Below are positions 16,669 to 24,499 of a stretch of DNA of 64,000 nt, piece after piece; positions within the stretch are counted from its first letter, which is position 1; every line of letters starts with the position of its first letter. The position numbers were made by a program, and so were the translations under genes. The notes beneath the pieces were generated by a model, which saw only the letters and a program-made list of their open reading frames with translations, did not search any database and was not told where the DNA came from. The stretch spans positions 90,760 to 154,759 of the forward strand of contig CAITUV010000032.1 in assembly GCA_903895725.1 (NCBI GenBank), in the 5' to 3' direction. This DNA comes from an uncultured Myxococcales bacterium (GTDB lineage: Bacteria; Myxococcota_A; UBA9042; CAIXZC01).

Positions 16669-17739
16669 CTAGCCCTCCACCATGCCGAGGATCGCGGCCG
16701 ACACGTCGTCCGGGACCGGGACCAGCCCGCCGGCCTTGCCGTACCACCGGACCGGAGCCTTCCCCTGCACCGCCCGGTCCACGTCCTCCACCATCTGTCC
16801 CATGGAGAGCTCCACGCTCACCACGAGTCGGGACCTCGAGGCCGCCTCCCGAATCGCCTGCGCCGGGAACGGATAGAGCGAAATCGGCCGGATCATCCCG
16901 ACCTTGAGCCCCTTGTCCTGCAACGTCTCCATCGCGGTCCGGCACACCCGGGCCATGGTCCCGAAGGACACGATCAGCACGTCCATCTCGCCCTGAGTAT
17001 CGACCGCCTCGTACCGAACCTCGTTGGCCTCGATCCGATCGTACTTCGCCTTGAGCTTGAGGTTGTGCGCCCATGCGGCGTCCGGATTGAGGAAGAGCGT
17101 CTTGACCAGGTGCTGCCCCCGCCCCCGGGCGCCGGTGGTGGCCCACTCTTCGTGCCCTGAGGTGTAGCGGGAGGGAGGTTCCGCAAACACGGGGAACTCG
17201 ACCGGCTCCATCATCTGCCCGATCATGCCGTCGGCCAGGAGCAGCACCGGCACGCGGTACTCCTCTGCCTTGGCAAATGCCAGGAGCATCATGTCCACCG
17301 CTTCCTGTACGCTGGCCGGTGCCAGCACGAGGCACCGGTAGTCGCCGTGGCCTCCCCCCTTGGTGGCCTGGAAGTAGTCGGCCTGGGCCGGCAGGATGCC
17401 CCCGAGCCCGGGCCCGTTGCGCATCACGTTCCCGATCACCACGGGCAGCTCGGCCGCGGCCAGGTAGGACATCGCCTCGGCCAGCAGGCTGACGCCGGGG
17501 GAGGACGAGGTCGTGAACACCTTGCTCCCGCCCGCGGCGGCTCCAAACAGCATGTACCCCACCGCCACCTCGCTCTCCCCCTGCAGGAACACGCCGCCCA
17601 CCTCCGGCATCCGGCGGGCAAGGTATTCCGCGACTTCGGTCTGAGGCGTGATCGGATAACAGAAATAGGCCCGACAGCCGGCCAGGATCGCGGCCTCGCC
17701 GATGGCCTCGTTGCCCTTCATGAGGAGCCGTTCGCCCAT
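16669..17739 (-). CDS. vorB: 2-oxoacid:ferredoxin oxidoreductase, alpha subunit (VorB-like)
   Basis: 356 aa. The N-terminal 'GNEAIGEAAILAGCRAYFCY' run into 'PITPQTE' and the later 'QATKGGGHGDYR' segment closely match alpha subunits annotated as VorB (3-methyl-2-oxobutanoate dehydrogenase) in anaerobes. The catalytic role is CoA-dependent oxidative decarboxylation of a 2-oxoacid with ferredoxin as acceptor, or the reverse carboxylation. The VorB label is a family convention and does not prove substrate preference; KorA is the other common name. It follows the delta subunit by 10 bp. Confidence 0.92.
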   Translation of the reverse strand: MGERLLMKGNEAIGEAAILAGCRAYFCYPITPQTEVAEYLARRMPEVGGVFLQGESEVAVGYMLFGAAAGGSKVFTTSSSPGVSLLAEAMSYLAAAELPVVIGNVMRNGPGLGGILPAQADYFQATKGGGHGDYRCLVLAPASVQEAVDMMLLAFAKAEEYRVPVLLLADGMIGQMMEPVEFPVFAEPPSRYTSGHEEWATTGARGRGQHLVKTLFLNPDAAWAHNLKLKAKYDRIEANEVRYEAVDTQGEMDVLIVSFGTMARVCRTAMETLQDKGLKVGMIRPISLYPFPAQAIREAASRSRLVVSVELSMGQMVEDVDRAVQGKAPVRWYGKAGGLVPVPDDVSAAILGMVEG

Positions 17740-17749
17740 GGTCCCCCTC

Positions 17750-17983
17750 CTAGTACTCGAAGTAGTGGTACTGCGTGCCGTTCACCGCGACCTCGATGGC
17801 CACGTCCGGGCAGACGATGCCGCAGACCCTGCATCCGATGCACTTGGGCTGGCAAACCGGACTGGCAAAGAAGTACCCTTTCAGGTTGATCTCCTTCGAC
17901 AGCGCCAGCACTCCCTGCGGGCAATTCTGGACGCACAGCCCGCATCCCTTGCACCGCTCCCTGTCAACCGTCACCCTCGACAT
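17750..17983 (-). CDS. 2-oxoacid:ferredoxin oxidoreductase, delta (ferredoxin) subunit
   Basis: 77 aa with two [4Fe-4S] motifs, 'CKGCGLCVQNCPQG' and 'CIGCRVCGIVCP'. This is the small ferredoxin subunit (KorD/VorD type) that takes electrons from the TPP site. It precedes the alpha gene by 10 bp. Confidence 0.93.
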   Translation of the reverse strand: MSRVTVDRERCKGCGLCVQNCPQGVLALSKEINLKGYFFASPVCQPKCIGCRVCGIVCPDVAIEVAVNGTQYHYFEY

Positions 17984-18049
17984 CTGCGCACCTCGCAGTG
18001 ACTCTCTTCCGGTCAGACTTCTCGACGCCCCGGTCCCCGGCCCGACGGC

Positions 18050-18793
18050 TCACAGGCGGAACAGCGCACGCCCCCCCCCCCGCTCCTCCTGCCTGAGCCA
18101 GGGGACCGACAGCGCACGCCGCAGCGGGAGGATCTCGCACGCCACTTCCCGGGCAACCTCCTCGACCACGTCGGGCGGAGCGGTCACGAACTCCAGCGGC
18201 AACCCCGCCTCGGCAGCAGCATCCCGGGCCAGCCGGTATCCGCCAAGCACCGTCGCCGCCGTCGTCTCTCCCATCAGATGCGTGTTCGAGACGAACCCCG
18301 TCACCTCGATCCGGGCGGCCCGCTCAATCTCGGAACGGATGCGGGAAATCCCCGCCAGATCCCGGGTCTGCGGCCGATTCCCGTTGAGCACCATCAGGGC
18401 CCGGTAGCTTCCGGACGGCAACGCATCGTTCAATGCCCCGACCACCCGCGCCCCGACGTCATCCCCCCCCACGTCCAGGATGACGTGCGACGTGGAGGCC
18501 ATCAGCGCCGCACGCACTTCCGGCGCCAGGATCGGCAGGTCCGCATGCATGTACTGCGCGTCCGGCAGGATCACCCGGACTCCGTGCGCCATGAGCTCCG
18601 CCATGGGCTCCCGACTGCGGAAGTAGGGATTGACCAGGTCCAGGTCCACGAGCGACACCGCCTCCCCCCCGCCTCCGGCTGCCCCTTCACGAACCCCGGT
18701 GGCCAGGTGCATCGCGAAGTTCACCGCGACCTCGGTCTTTCCGCTCCCGAAGTTGCCCAGGAACAGCGTTACCCTCTCCCGGCCGAAAAGCAT
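18050..18793 (-). CDS. P-loop ATPase (MinD/CobQ-like) heading the redox operon
   Basis: 247 aa with a Walker A motif 'GNFGSGKTE' at residues 13-21 and a 'SLVDLDLVNPYFRSRE' segment typical of MinD/CobQ-type deviant P-loop proteins. 'VILDVGGDDVGARV' is a likely Walker B region. The function is unknown. It lies 66 bp upstream of the delta subunit in the same direction, so a role in cluster insertion, maturation or regulation of the oxidoreductase is plausible but inferred. I see no clear ribosome-binding site before the ATG at 18793, so it may be leaderless or weakly translated. Confidence 0.8.
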   Translation of the reverse strand: MLFGRERVTLFLGNFGSGKTEVAVNFAMHLATGVREGAAGGGGEAVSLVDLDLVNPYFRSREPMAELMAHGVRVILPDAQYMHADLPILAPEVRAALMASTSHVILDVGGDDVGARVVGALNDALPSGSYRALMVLNGNRPQTRDLAGISRIRSEIERAARIEVTGFVSNTHLMGETTAATVLGGYRLARDAAAEAGLPLEFVTAPPDVVEEVAREVACEILPLRRALSVPWLRQEERGGGRALFRL

Positions 18794-19018
18794 CGCCCGA
18801 CACGCCGTGATTCAGTGACGACGAACGGGGCAAAACACCCCGCCCGGATTCCCGGCGAACCGTACCATCCCGAGCAGGGGCATTGCAAGGGCTTAACGCG
18901 CGGGGGGGAGACGAAGGAACTCCGTTCCCGGACCCTCATTCAAAGGGGCACTGTTTCCCGGGGACGGACGCCGCCGACCGATCGACATGACGCCTGGCCG
19001 CCGAGGCGCCTGATTCCG
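18794..19018. other. Intergenic region between the redox and envelope operons
   Basis: 225 bp without a gene. On the minus strand TTGCAA, 18-bp spacer, TACGGT (18859-18888) is a weak candidate promoter for the redox operon. A short inverted repeat near 18985-19005 could pair after the end of the Cys-rich gene but lacks a T-run. Confidence 0.35.
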
Positions 19019-20440
19019 TCAGAACAGGCAGGCCTTGGCGGCCTCCCCGTCAGGACAGCCGGCCGCATCGTTCAACATCTCCAGAAGATTCTGGAGGCAC
19101 TCTGCAAAGTCGGGTGCGTCGGGAGGACAGCCGGAGGCGAGCACCGCCCCAATCGGCCCGAGGAGTCCGGAGAAGCAGTCGAGCAGCGGAACTGCCAACT
19201 CCTGCTCCGGAGGCGTTGCCAGGGTTCTGCATTGCACGAGACAATCCTGCGAGAAATCACTCTTGGCACATTGGTCGACCACGCAGGCGAGCACGTCCAG
19301 GCAAGTTCCGTCACCCGCAGCCGTGCACGTCGACTGGAAGCAGGCGTTCTCCGTGGGATCACACCCCGGACAGGGACACTCCCCGCAACTCCCGGAGCAC
19401 CCGTCGTCGCCACACTCCTTCCCCGTGCAGTCTGGAGAGCAGACACACTGGAAGTCCTCGCAGACGGAGCTGCCTTTGCATTCTCCGCAGATCCCCCCGC
19501 AGCCATCGGCCCCGCATTCCTTGCCAGAGCACGCCGGGACGCACTCGCACTGAAAATCCAAACACTCCTCCTGGGGCCCAACACACGTGCCACAGCTGCC
19601 CCCGCAGCCGTCATCGCCACATTCCTTGCTCTTGCAGATGGGCTTGCAGGGCTCTTCGCACAGCCCCTTGGCATTGCACACGGGAGCGATCTTGGGACAC
19701 TTCCCGCATGCCCCCCCGCAACCGTCATCACCGCACTCCTTCCCCGCACACTGTGGAGTGCACTCGTCATCGCAGATTCCGCTCTTGCAGAACCATCCGG
19801 CCGGACACGAACCACACTTCCCGCCGCAGCCGTTGTCGCCGCATTCCTTTCCCGCACAGTCCGGCTTGCACGGCTCGACACACTGGCCGGACCCACAGGA
19901 TTCGCCAGGAGCGCAGTCCCCACAGCTTCCGCCACAGCCGTTGCCGCCGCACTCTTTCCCCGCACAGTCCGGAGCGCAGTTTTCCACACACGCTCCGTCG
20001 TCCGTGCACGTCAGCCCCGGCGTGCACGTCCCGCACAAACCGCCGCAACCGTCGTCGCCGCAAGCCTTTCCCGCACACTCCGGCTGGCAGGGTTGTCCAG
20101 CGTCGTCCGGAAGGACTGCGTCCTCCTCACAGCACACATCTCCCCCGCTCGGCAAGGAATCTTCCTGCCCAGCACTCTGGCACTGCCCCTCCGCACAGGG
20201 CTGCCAGGCGCTGCACGTCTGCACGAGCGACCAGGACAGACAGCCGCCTGTCCGAACGCACACAAGGGCGTCCTGCCCTTCACATTTCCTCGCATACTCC
20301 TGGTCGCACGCCACGTCCGGATCGCATGGGGCGGTCTGCCAGCCCCCCTCCCCCTCTGCCTTCTCGCAAGAAACAGCCAACGCCATGCCCATGAGAAACA
20401 CCGACCACGCCCCCCGGGCGAGCGGAACTGGAATCGACAT
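19019..20440 (-). CDS. Cys-rich repeat lipoprotein
   Basis: 473 aa. The ATG at 20440 is preferred over an upstream one because of the GGGGAGGT box before it; it opens a lipoprotein signal ('FLMGMALAVSC'). Near residue 60 is a Cys-rich module ('GGCLSWSLVQTC') also present in the FGE lipoprotein of the same operon. It is followed by seven repeats of the type 'KECGDDGCGGSCGTC', each about 40 residues, and a helical Cys-containing C-terminal domain. The repeats suggest a disulfide-rod surface stalk, by analogy with other Cys-rich repeats. Last gene of the envelope operon; no enzymatic motif seen. Confidence 0.85.
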   Translation of the reverse strand: MSIPVPLARGAWSVFLMGMALAVSCEKAEGEGGWQTAPCDPDVACDQEYARKCEGQDALVCVRTGGCLSWSLVQTCSAWQPCAEGQCQSAGQEDSLPSGGDVCCEEDAVLPDDAGQPCQPECAGKACGDDGCGGLCGTCTPGLTCTDDGACVENCAPDCAGKECGGNGCGGSCGDCAPGESCGSGQCVEPCKPDCAGKECGDNGCGGKCGSCPAGWFCKSGICDDECTPQCAGKECGDDGCGGACGKCPKIAPVCNAKGLCEEPCKPICKSKECGDDGCGGSCGTCVGPQEECLDFQCECVPACSGKECGADGCGGICGECKGSSVCEDFQCVCSPDCTGKECGDDGCSGSCGECPCPGCDPTENACFQSTCTAAGDGTCLDVLACVVDQCAKSDFSQDCLVQCRTLATPPEQELAVPLLDCFSGLLGPIGAVLASGCPPDAPDFAECLQNLLEMLNDAAGCPDGEAAKACLF

Positions 20441-20466
20441 CTGGTACCTCCCCTGGAACGCTTTCA

Positions 20467-22140
20467 CTAGTGAAGCTCGTCAACCCACTCCTCGGCCGAA
20501 ACCTGGGCCTCGCGCCCGTTCACGACGACCGCGTAGACCCCGTCCGGATCCCCCTTCAGGTCATGCGCATCCCCGGTCCCGTTGTCGATGCCGGCATCCC
20601 CGACAACATGCCCTCCCTTCCAGGACACGCTGTCCCCTCCCACCGAGGCATTGACGTCCTCCGAGAACTCGGACCACACGGTCTCCTTCAAACCAGCGAC
20701 GTCGTCTCCCAGGAAACGGGCTTCCTCCCGGGTTTTGCGACTGAGCGTCCCGACGTGGGAGAAGGCCAGGTCGGTGGCGTCGGGATCCGGCTCGTAGCGG
20801 TCCGTCAGCCAGGACACTCCCGAGTGCGTCACGGTCACGGTGGTTCCCTTCTCGTCGGTGAAGGAGTACTCGGTATCCGTGTAGGTGGTGCTGCGCCACT
20901 CGTAGAGGTCGTTCCGCGTGAACGGGTTGTCCGTGAAGCGGTACTCCGTCACCGTGGTCTTCTTCGTCGAGTCCCCCTTCTTCTGCGTGTCGTAGGTGTA
21001 CGTGACTGACGTGACGGTGCGAACGGTGACCTTGTAGTCCATGAACTTCTCGGTCCACCGTTCATGGATTGCGGCCAGCTCCTTCCCCATGACGGTCCGG
21101 AACCTGTGGAAGACCGTCTCGAGAACCACTTCCTCCTGGGAGAGAGGGAGCCCGGTATCCTCGTCGACCACGTCCTCGGTCGTGACGGTCTTCACCTGGG
21201 TGACCCACTCTTCCACGTAGGGTTCGGGCTGGATCGAGCTCTCGTCCACATCGGTGCGACTGCTCTGGAGCGTCACTTTGCCTCCTGCTTTCCCCTCGGT
21301 CTGCTTCAGCTTCTGCTCGGGATTCTGGTTCTCCTCGACCCCGGCTTCGACAGGCCGATAGAAGGTCAGGGTTCCCTGAAGATCCGACTGCTGTCCCTGC
21401 CGATCTTCCACGGTCCACCCCGTGTCGCCCACCAGGCGATCGGTCGTTACGGCCTCGGTCGAAAAGCGCCCCCCGGCAGCGAGCGTGGCCGACAGAATGG
21501 GATGGGACTGATACTTGTAGGACTCCGAATGGTCAACCTTATTTCCATTTTCAATCGTAGTAACAAACTGCTTTTGCTGGTGCCATTTAGTTATATCATA
21601 TTTTACATTTTCAGATATATCAAACGACTCCATGTTCACATCGGTCTTTTCGTCGGGCCCCAGGGTCTCGCTGGAGCGAGTAAAGGAGTAGCCCGAAACC
21701 GCCCCCGAGGAGAACTGCCTTGCGACCTGATAGGCCCATAGATCGGCCCCGACGCTGCCGTCCAGATTGTGAGTCACCTCTCGGAACCGCTCGAACCCTC
21801 CGTCGGGATCCCAGTTGCCGAAGAGATCGAACTCGCGGAGCACCGCGGGTGACGTCAGGTCGAGGGCCTGGTTCGTGATCACGATCGCCCCCGGAGTGTA
21901 GGATTCGGCGAAGTACCGCCGGGCCTCTGCGGCAATGACGCGGACGACGACGAATACGTCCGCACCGTGCGGTCCATCCTCCGAGAGCCAGCCGAGGACC
22001 TTTCGGAAGACGCCCTTGTCCCCGAGGGTCAACTGGGACTGCTGGATCTGCTGCGTGCCGGCCACTTCGACCGTGTCGTCACACCCCGTCAACGTGACGA
22101 GGCAGGCCATCGTCAGGACTCTCGAGCACCACTTTCCCAT
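20467..22140 (-). CDS. Large lipoprotein of unknown function with an AT-rich coding patch
   Basis: 557 aa with a lipoprotein signal ('LTMACLVTLTGC') and a perfect AAAGGAGG box before the ATG at 22140. The body is rich in Thr, Tyr and charged residues, with many short beta-strand-like segments ('TVRTVTSVTYTYD', 'TVTVTHSG'). I recognise no family. Codons about 168-204 (21530-21637) switch abruptly to AT-ending codons, unlike the rest of the gene. It lies between the FGE lipoprotein and the Cys-rich lipoprotein in one transcription unit. Confidence 0.8.
   Translation of the reverse strand: MGKWCSRVLTMACLVTLTGCDDTVEVAGTQQIQQSQLTLGDKGVFRKVLGWLSEDGPHGADVFVVVRVIAAEARRYFAESYTPGAIVITNQALDLTSPAVLREFDLFGNWDPDGGFERFREVTHNLDGSVGADLWAYQVARQFSSGAVSGYSFTRSSETLGPDEKTDVNMESFDISENVKYDITKWHQQKQFVTTIENGNKVDHSESYKYQSHPILSATLAAGGRFSTEAVTTDRLVGDTGWTVEDRQGQQSDLQGTLTFYRPVEAGVEENQNPEQKLKQTEGKAGGKVTLQSSRTDVDESSIQPEPYVEEWVTQVKTVTTEDVVDEDTGLPLSQEEVVLETVFHRFRTVMGKELAAIHERWTEKFMDYKVTVRTVTSVTYTYDTQKKGDSTKKTTVTEYRFTDNPFTRNDLYEWRSTTYTDTEYSFTDEKGTTVTVTHSGVSWLTDRYEPDPDATDLAFSHVGTLSRKTREEARFLGDDVAGLKETVWSEFSEDVNASVGGDSVSWKGGHVVGDAGIDNGTGDAHDLKGDPDGVYAVVVNGREAQVSAEEWVDELH
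21530..21637. other. AT-rich coding patch (a)
   Basis: About 108 bp with strongly AT-rich codons (AAT, ATA, AAA, GAA, TTT) inside an otherwise GC-rich lipoprotein gene. The reading frame is unbroken and the edges are sharp on both sides. Confidence 0.75.
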
Positions 22141-22221
22141 TCGCGTTTCCTCCTTTGTTCATCGTCCTGTTGCGAGCCCGTGGCACCACCGGTCAACCAC
22201 CAGAGATGCGCCCACTGCAGG

Positions 22222-24198
22222 TCAGTCCGGCCGACAGCAACGGAAGCCCAGATTCCCGCTTCCGTTCGTCGGAGTTCCGGACAGCCGCTTCGATACCCGC
22301 TGGAATTCCTTCCCCTGCACGAAGCTGCCCCCCCGGTACGCACGCTTCGCACCATCCGTCAACCAGGCGGTCCCGTTCGTTGGGGCCCCCGTGTAAGAAC
22401 CGTGGTAGTGGTCCAGCACCCATTCGAACAGGTTGCCGGCCATGTCGTGGACTCCGTACGGGGAGACGCCTTCCGGATGCGTTCCGACGGGGCACGAGCC
22501 CGCGCCGCACTTGCACCCCTCATACACGGCCACCTTGCCGTTGCACGAGGAAGGGAAGGTGTTGCCCCACGGCCAGACCCGGCTCTCCTTCTGGCAGTCC
22601 CCGTAGAGTTCACATCCACCGCGCGCGGCCTTCTCCCATTCCGCCTCCGTGCATAGATGGGATCCAGCCCCCTTCCACGCACAGTAGGCCTCGGCTTCAG
22701 CCCAGGGCACGCAACTCACCGCATAGGATTCCAGGCCCGCCTTGCCGAACGTCGTGGTGCCCCAGACGCAGTTGGCATCCGTGATTGCAGCGCACGACCC
22801 GGCGGCCACGCAAGCGGCATATTGGCCTACCGTGACCTCCGTCTTGTCAATCCGGTAGCCGTAGCCGATATTCACGTAGTGATAGGGATTCTCGTCACCC
22901 TGGCATGCGCTGTCCAGGGTTGCGTTGCACCCCATCCAGAAGCTCCCCGCCGGTATCTTGACGGACTGGGCCACACACACGTGCTCACCGGTCACGGCCT
23001 GCAGGCACTCTTCGAGAACGCTGTTGCAGACAGGAGGCGGACAGGAAGGACAGACACCGCAGTCGGCCTCGCAACTGAGGCAGGTCTCCCCCCCCCCGCA
23101 GGAGCCGTCTCCGCAACCGACACACTTCCCTCCCTGACACACCAGCGGGGGCAAACACCCGCCACAGGACCCCCCGCATCCGTCGCTCCCGCAGCTCTTC
23201 CCGCCGCAGTCGGGCACGCAATCCTCTGTGCACAGTCCAAAGACGCACGACCACCCCGGGCTGCACTCCCCGCAAATCCCGCCGCACCCGTCGGCCCCGC
23301 ATGTCTTCCCAACGCAATCCGGCTTGCAGTCCTCGATGCACTGCCCGTCCACGCAGGACCATCCCGAGTCGCATTCATCGCCACACGTCCCGCCGCAACT
23401 GTCGCTTCCGCACACCTTCCCCTGGCACTGCGGCATGCATTCCTTCTCGCACTCCCCCGAAGCGTTGCAGACCGGTGCTACGGCGGGACACTTGCCGCAG
23501 CTGCCACCGCATCCGTCGTCCCCGCACTCCTTGCCCTCGCATGCAGGCTTGCAATCCTTGGCACACATCCCTTCAGCCGTACAGATCGGCGCCACCGCCG
23601 GACAGTTGCCGCAACTGCCCCCACACCCGTCATCGCCACACTCCCGCCCTCCGCAATCCGGCAGACAGGTGTCCGAACATTCGCCCTCGACACAGAACCT
23701 GCCTTTCTCGCAAGTTCCGCAACTGCCACCGCATCCATCACTCCCGCACTCGAGGCCGTCACAGTCCGGCTGGCACCCCCAATCCGCCAACGTATCGAGG
23801 GGCGAAGCTACATCACCCTCATCGGCCGCAACGTCGCCGGAAGTCTCCATGTCCCCCTGGGCTGCAGTGTCCCCCTGGGCAGCGCCGTCCTCCTGGCCAG
23901 CGCCGTCCTCCTGAACCCCAGTCGAGTCGCCCATGGGCGATTCGGGCCGGCATGCTCCGTCGATGCACGGCTGCCACGTGCTGCAGGTCTGGGCCAACGA
24001 CCAGGTCAGACAGCCGCCGGAGCTCATGCAAACATAAGCACTATTCCCATCACACTTTTTTTCATATTCCTGATCGCAAGATGTTTCCTTCAAACACTGC
24101 ACACCGAGACCACTACTGTCATCTTTGAAAAACAAACATCCGGAAAAAACGAAACAAACCACAAACCCAGCAAATACTATCTTAATTGTGGCATTCAT
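22222..24198 (-). CDS. Cys-rich lipoprotein with FGE-sulfatase (SUMF1-like) domain
   Basis: 658 aa. Lipoprotein signal ('GFVVCFVFSGC'), then a 'GGCLTWSLAQTC' module shared with the last gene of the operon. A linker rich in Gly, Asp and Glu follows, then six Cys-rich repeats ('RECGDDGCGGSCGNC' type). Residues about 420-658 form an FGE-sulfatase domain: 'PAGSFWMGC', 'EVTVGQYAACV', 'LCTEAEWEKAARGG', 'YGVHDMAGNLFEWV', 'RGGSF' and a final 'LGFRCC'. True formylglycine generators use a catalytic Cys pair; most bacterial surface copies are of unknown activity. The ATG at 24198 follows a GGAG box. The first 55 or so codons are AT-rich (24035-24198). Confidence 0.88.
   Translation of the reverse strand: MNATIKIVFAGFVVCFVFSGCLFFKDDSSGLGVQCLKETSCDQEYEKKCDGNSAYVCMSSGGCLTWSLAQTCSTWQPCIDGACRPESPMGDSTGVQEDGAGQEDGAAQGDTAAQGDMETSGDVAADEGDVASPLDTLADWGCQPDCDGLECGSDGCGGSCGTCEKGRFCVEGECSDTCLPDCGGRECGDDGCGGSCGNCPAVAPICTAEGMCAKDCKPACEGKECGDDGCGGSCGKCPAVAPVCNASGECEKECMPQCQGKVCGSDSCGGTCGDECDSGWSCVDGQCIEDCKPDCVGKTCGADGCGGICGECSPGWSCVFGLCTEDCVPDCGGKSCGSDGCGGSCGGCLPPLVCQGGKCVGCGDGSCGGGETCLSCEADCGVCPSCPPPVCNSVLEECLQAVTGEHVCVAQSVKIPAGSFWMGCNATLDSACQGDENPYHYVNIGYGYRIDKTEVTVGQYAACVAAGSCAAITDANCVWGTTTFGKAGLESYAVSCVPWAEAEAYCAWKGAGSHLCTEAEWEKAARGGCELYGDCQKESRVWPWGNTFPSSCNGKVAVYEGCKCGAGSCPVGTHPEGVSPYGVHDMAGNLFEWVLDHYHGSYTGAPTNGTAWLTDGAKRAYRGGSFVQGKEFQRVSKRLSGTPTNGSGNLGFRCCRPD
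24035..24198. other. AT-rich coding patch (b)
   Basis: Covers the start codon and about the first 55 codons of the FGE lipoprotein gene. The homologous N-terminal region of the paralogue ending at 19019 is encoded with ordinary GC-rich codons, so the shift is local to this gene. Confidence 0.75.
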
Positions 24199-24499
24199 CG
24201 AGACTCCGCTTTGCACCGCGACGTCCGCGGCGTTCCCTCTCCGTCCACTTGGCCCGGACCGTCCCCGGGGCAAGAGACATCGTCAGGTGAACCGCAATTA
24301 CTGTGATTACCATCCCACGCAGGAAGGGTCAACACTCCAATTGGGACAGCGTCACTCCCCACAGTCGGCCTGGGAACCCGAGCAGCACGAACGGGCGTCG
24401 CTCTGGACGGGCGAGGAAGACTGCGCTGCAGAACATCTCTCCTGCGTGGCTGGAATGGGCGTCGGCCCTAGGTGCGGCGCAGGCAGTCCGCAGGGAGCT
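24199..24499. other. Intergenic region upstream of the FGE lipoprotein gene
   Basis: 301 bp with no convincing gene. On the minus strand TTGACC, 17-bp spacer, TGATTA read as TAATCA (24304-24332) is a partial promoter match, so the downstream genes may have their own promoter as well as read-through from upstream. Confidence 0.35.
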
